A stretch of 64,000 nt of DNA from Sclerodactyla briareus. Taxonomy: Eukaryota > Echinodermata > Holothuroidea > Dendrochirotida > Sclerodactylidae. Position numbers and translations under genes: made by a program. Numbering within the stretch: position 1 is the stretch's first letter; each line of letters begins with the position of its first letter. Below the pieces are notes generated by a model. It was not told where the DNA came from, did no database searches, and was given only the letters and a program-made list of their open reading frames with translations. The stretch lies in contig JAODTK010005855.1 of assembly GCA_026419785.1 (NCBI GenBank), positions 496,001 to 560,000 of the forward strand, given 5' to 3'. This document shows positions 61,165 to 64,000 of this stretch, in pieces.

Positions 61165-62324
61165 CTTTCAGGAGAGCTCACAGTTACCCAGTTAGAGATG
61201 GAGGAAATTCCTCTCTCCAGTGTAACCCAAAGACTGCCTTGCACTGTTTTTCGATTTTGCTTGCCGTGAGGCCTGCTTGTGAATGCCGGAACAAAGTCAA
61301 GCCTTGCTTTTCGCATGCATTGGTCAATCATCAATTATTCTCGAGGGCATCGGGAAAGAGGAAAGGAAAGACCCCTTTGAAATGAAACTTCCCCGGTCGT
61401 CTCTGCTGCAAGTTTCTCCAGTGTAGGCCTAAGAACAATATGGGCACTCCCCGTGTGAAAGTTTATGGTCGATTGCGCAATCATCTAGAAGCTCTAACAA
61501 GCATTGAGGACCCTGTTGGGGTGACTGTCATCAGTGACACGAGCATTTGCTTCAGGCTTTACTACTTTTATTTGCGCCAATAGAATATCATGCACAATGG
61601 CAGAAAGTTTCTTTTACCCATGGAATGCCTTTGGAATAATCGTCTTTTATCTCTTTAAAGTGTTTGCCTATGAATCAGGACGGGGGACAGTCGAAACTGC
61701 TCAATAAAATACCCATTTCTCTATGGGAATGTTGAACCTGGCACTCCCATCCCAACGGCAGTGCCAACAGCCTCCTATCATGTTGTGGGTGGACTGCAGG
61801 ACTGTAGGTTGAAGTTTGAGGATTGTGATGACACAGGCCGTATACTTGTTTCGAAGTAGTTGGATTGATTTGGTCAGTGAGTAGAGCTCAGATTTATGAG
61901 AAGTGAATGATGGGAGCTAGGGGGAATTTTGCACAATCATGTCCTTCTTGACTGACTCATGTACACATGTGGAAAGTCTATGGGGATCTTGCAGGTGGCT
62001 ATAAAGAGTTGAGTAGTGAGCGTTCGTATTTTGTGGAAGCCCTATTGAAGAGTTCTCCTCATGGACATTACGGGTGAAATGCATTGCAACCAGTTGTGAC
62101 CATACAGTAGGGTTGTTTAATGAAGTCACTAATTATCAGGGAACATGGTGAAACCCTTGAGAGATGAGGTTACCACGTATAGGTGCTCAATTTGAATCCA
62201 CTTACATTTTATTCAATTTACAGAACTTCCCTTACAGAAATGCCAAATAGACCCGACCATACTGTCGAATGGTATCAGAAAATCAACATAACAAAGAAGG
62301 AGAGAGAAACAAGGGTCAACAAAC

Positions 62325-62470
62325 CGTTGGCATCAGCAACGAAGCAGTCCTCCCCCAGCAACGTGGCATTGACAGCTTCGAGCTGGTATTCCGGAACTCA
62401 TTGGCGGCCAAAGGTCTTCCTGGAAGACATTGAGAAGCTCTTGGAATGACCAAATTGAAAACGCTGAACC
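62325..62470 (-). CDS. BLM helicase, first recognised helicase exon (motif 0)
   Basis: Minus strand, probable acceptor CTCCCAGCAG, donor CCAACG|GTTTGT. It reads SFQELLNVFQED, then (shifted) F-G-R-Q, a TGA or shift, YQLEAVNATLLGEDCFV and, after a shift, L-M-P-T. Human BLM has [32 protein letters not shown]. The F-R-x-x-Q element is RecQ motif 0, which contacts the adenine. Exons for the long N-terminal region were not found to the right and should lie beyond the window. Confidence 0.88.
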
Positions 62471-62479
62471 CTGCTGGGA

Positions 62480-63429
62480 GGGCGTCGTGGGGGAGGCTTG
62501 ACCCTGCAAAGCAGCTGAAAGAGGGATAGGGAGAGCACGAGGAGTAGGCACCACATAGAAAGTGTCGTCAATATCATGATATGTGCAGGGTCTTATAATT
62601 AAATCTATAGGCTAAGTGTTTAGCTATCAGGACAATCAGCAAATGACATCAGGCCTCTGTGACTGTTTTTATTGGGTTTTTTTTTTTGGTGAAACTACAA
62701 TTTCATGGTGAAGAGATAATCCTATCAATTGTAACAAATTCAGAACAGATCCAAACTATGCTGGTACACAAATTAACAGTCAACAAAATTATGGATTTTC
62801 GTGCACGAGCTGATCCAGCCACAAGTCATTTGAAGAGCATGAGGAGATTAGGACCACGCGTTTGTGTTTGGTCCTAAATACTGATAGAGGCTATGTTCTC
62901 TCTTGCTCACCCTACTGTGGTTAGGGAGAAATGATGTGGTGATATTCCATAATTCCAGCTCAAAGAGCCCCTAAAAAATATGAGAATTTCAATAGTCTGT
63001 GACTTTGTAAAACAATAAATATGAGGAATGAGTGCTGAATAGAATGTGATGTACATGAACCATTCACTTGATTGGTCAGCAATTTCATCGGTTAGTTTAG
63101 CTAATGGATCGGTCGGCATCTATTGTATGTCATGTGTGACCAGCGCTATTGGGCAGTGGGGAGCGATAATGTTATTGTTACTGCTACAGTGTGGCCGGAA
63201 CTTAGTGTAGTCTTACATATTACTACAATGTCTGGAATATGGCGCCCAACGTACCAAAACAAAATCTTAACAGATTCTATTCAAGTACAAATGAAAGCAG
63301 TATTCTTAATACGTACGCATGAACAAATCAAATTTGAGTTTGTTTTAAGTTATTTTAAATTTTCATTACTTGAAACCAACCTCCAATTTTCCACAATCCC
63401 AATTAGTCGGAGTATGTGTACGGAAAAAA
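62480..63429. other. No gene recognised
   Basis: BLM intron or N-terminal region sequence. The N-terminus of BLM is poorly conserved, so a coding exon could be missed; no clear one is seen on the minus strand. Confidence 0.4.
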
Positions 63430-64000
63430 CAACAACTAAACTAGAGCACCACCCGGTGCGGTAGCGCAAACTGCAAAAATGTACAAGGCAAATGTACAAT
63501 TATGTTATAAATGTAAGATCATGAGGCCAAGAAGGTGGTTTCAACAATGGCCCTATTGTGCGCTGTCAAAACTTTCGACCATGATCTTCATTAGGGCCCA
63601 AGTGTCTTAGCAGTCAATAACATTCCACATATAATGGGCGCAGGACACACAGGGACACGGGCTTGGGTCTAAAACCCTGGGCACCTGGAGATACGGCCTA
63701 TTAGACCATCCTTATGACCGAACATCAGGCACTGTGCAACAGAATCGTAGGAGATACAGGATTTTGCAGTATTCTATAATGGGCCCTAGGGTCCAAAACT
63801 GGGCCACTGACAGAATTCAACACCACAAAGACCCTCTGACCAAGACTGTTGAATGAAACTTTGGAGGAAAATCCATTGACGCTTGTGAGAGGAGATGTAT
63901 GTCAAGTTACCTTATGTGAATTCCAAAAATGGGCCGCGGGCCTAAGGTGGGACCTTGGACCAAGGAACATTCTTGAACACTCCGAAGGTATAGCTGTTAG
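63430..64000 (-). mobile_element. Inverted partial copy of the 12.2-14.3 kb element
   Basis: Read on the minus strand the end at 63440 gives CTACCGCACCGGGTGGTGC, matching the right terminus at 14270-14312. The rest holds the 430-bp unit vocabulary (TACCTTCGGAGTGTTC, TCTCCTACGATTCTGTTGCAC). It is cut by the window edge. Confidence 0.65.

Noticed and set aside
62183-62449. 88-codon + frame
   Set aside because: It is the antisense shadow of the conserved BLM motif 0 exon.

Overview
The window is intron-rich animal nuclear DNA, with no sign of bacterial or phage organisation. Genes appear only as short exons bounded by AG and GT, with reading phases that match across introns. The rest is AT-leaning intron and intergenic sequence full of tRNA-derived SINEs, DNA-transposon remnants, minisatellites and microsatellites. 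Two conserved animal genes can be read. Repeat style and gene content suggest a marine invertebrate, perhaps a deuterostome such as a lancelet, hemichordate or echinoderm. That placement is an inference and is not secure.

Left part (about 15.3-27.0 kb, + strand): the 3' half of an insulin/IGF-receptor-type tyrosine kinase gene. Exons read in order: a fibronectin-III start, the end of the last fibronectin-III domain, the transmembrane helix, a juxtamembrane NPEY exon, five kinase-domain exons, and a final exon with the end of the kinase lobe and a YTYM tail motif. The exons for the ligand-binding domains were not found in the first 15 kb; they are probably upstream or too altered to read. Middle part (27-39.8 kb): mostly gene-free, with a SINE, a roughly 95-bp minisatellite, other dispersed repeats, and one small single-exon membrane-protein ORF of doubtful status. 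Right part (39.9-62.5 kb, - strand): a Bloom-syndrome-type RecQ helicase gene (BLM). Twelve exons cover the start of the helicase domain, Walker A, DEAH, motifs V-VI, the zinc subdomain, the RQC winged helix, HRDC and the basic C-terminus. The N-terminal exons lie beyond the right edge. The two genes are convergent, tail to tail.

The most striking observation is a repeated pattern. Four separate tandem arrays, one in the receptor gene and three in BLM, sit in introns directly beside an exon and are built from copies of that exon's edge together with its splice site. One array holds 14 copies of an acceptor plus the first kinase codons. One holds 12 copies of a zinc-knuckle exon end plus its donor. 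One holds four near-complete copies of the motif V exon. One holds degenerate copies of a helicase exon.

Both genes carry many 1-nt frameshifts and at least three in-frame stops inside otherwise well conserved exons. The simplest explanation is residual base errors in an unpolished assembly. Decay of both genes is the alternative. Exon coordinates below were inferred from GT/AG sites, phase and protein similarity judged by eye; no database search was run.
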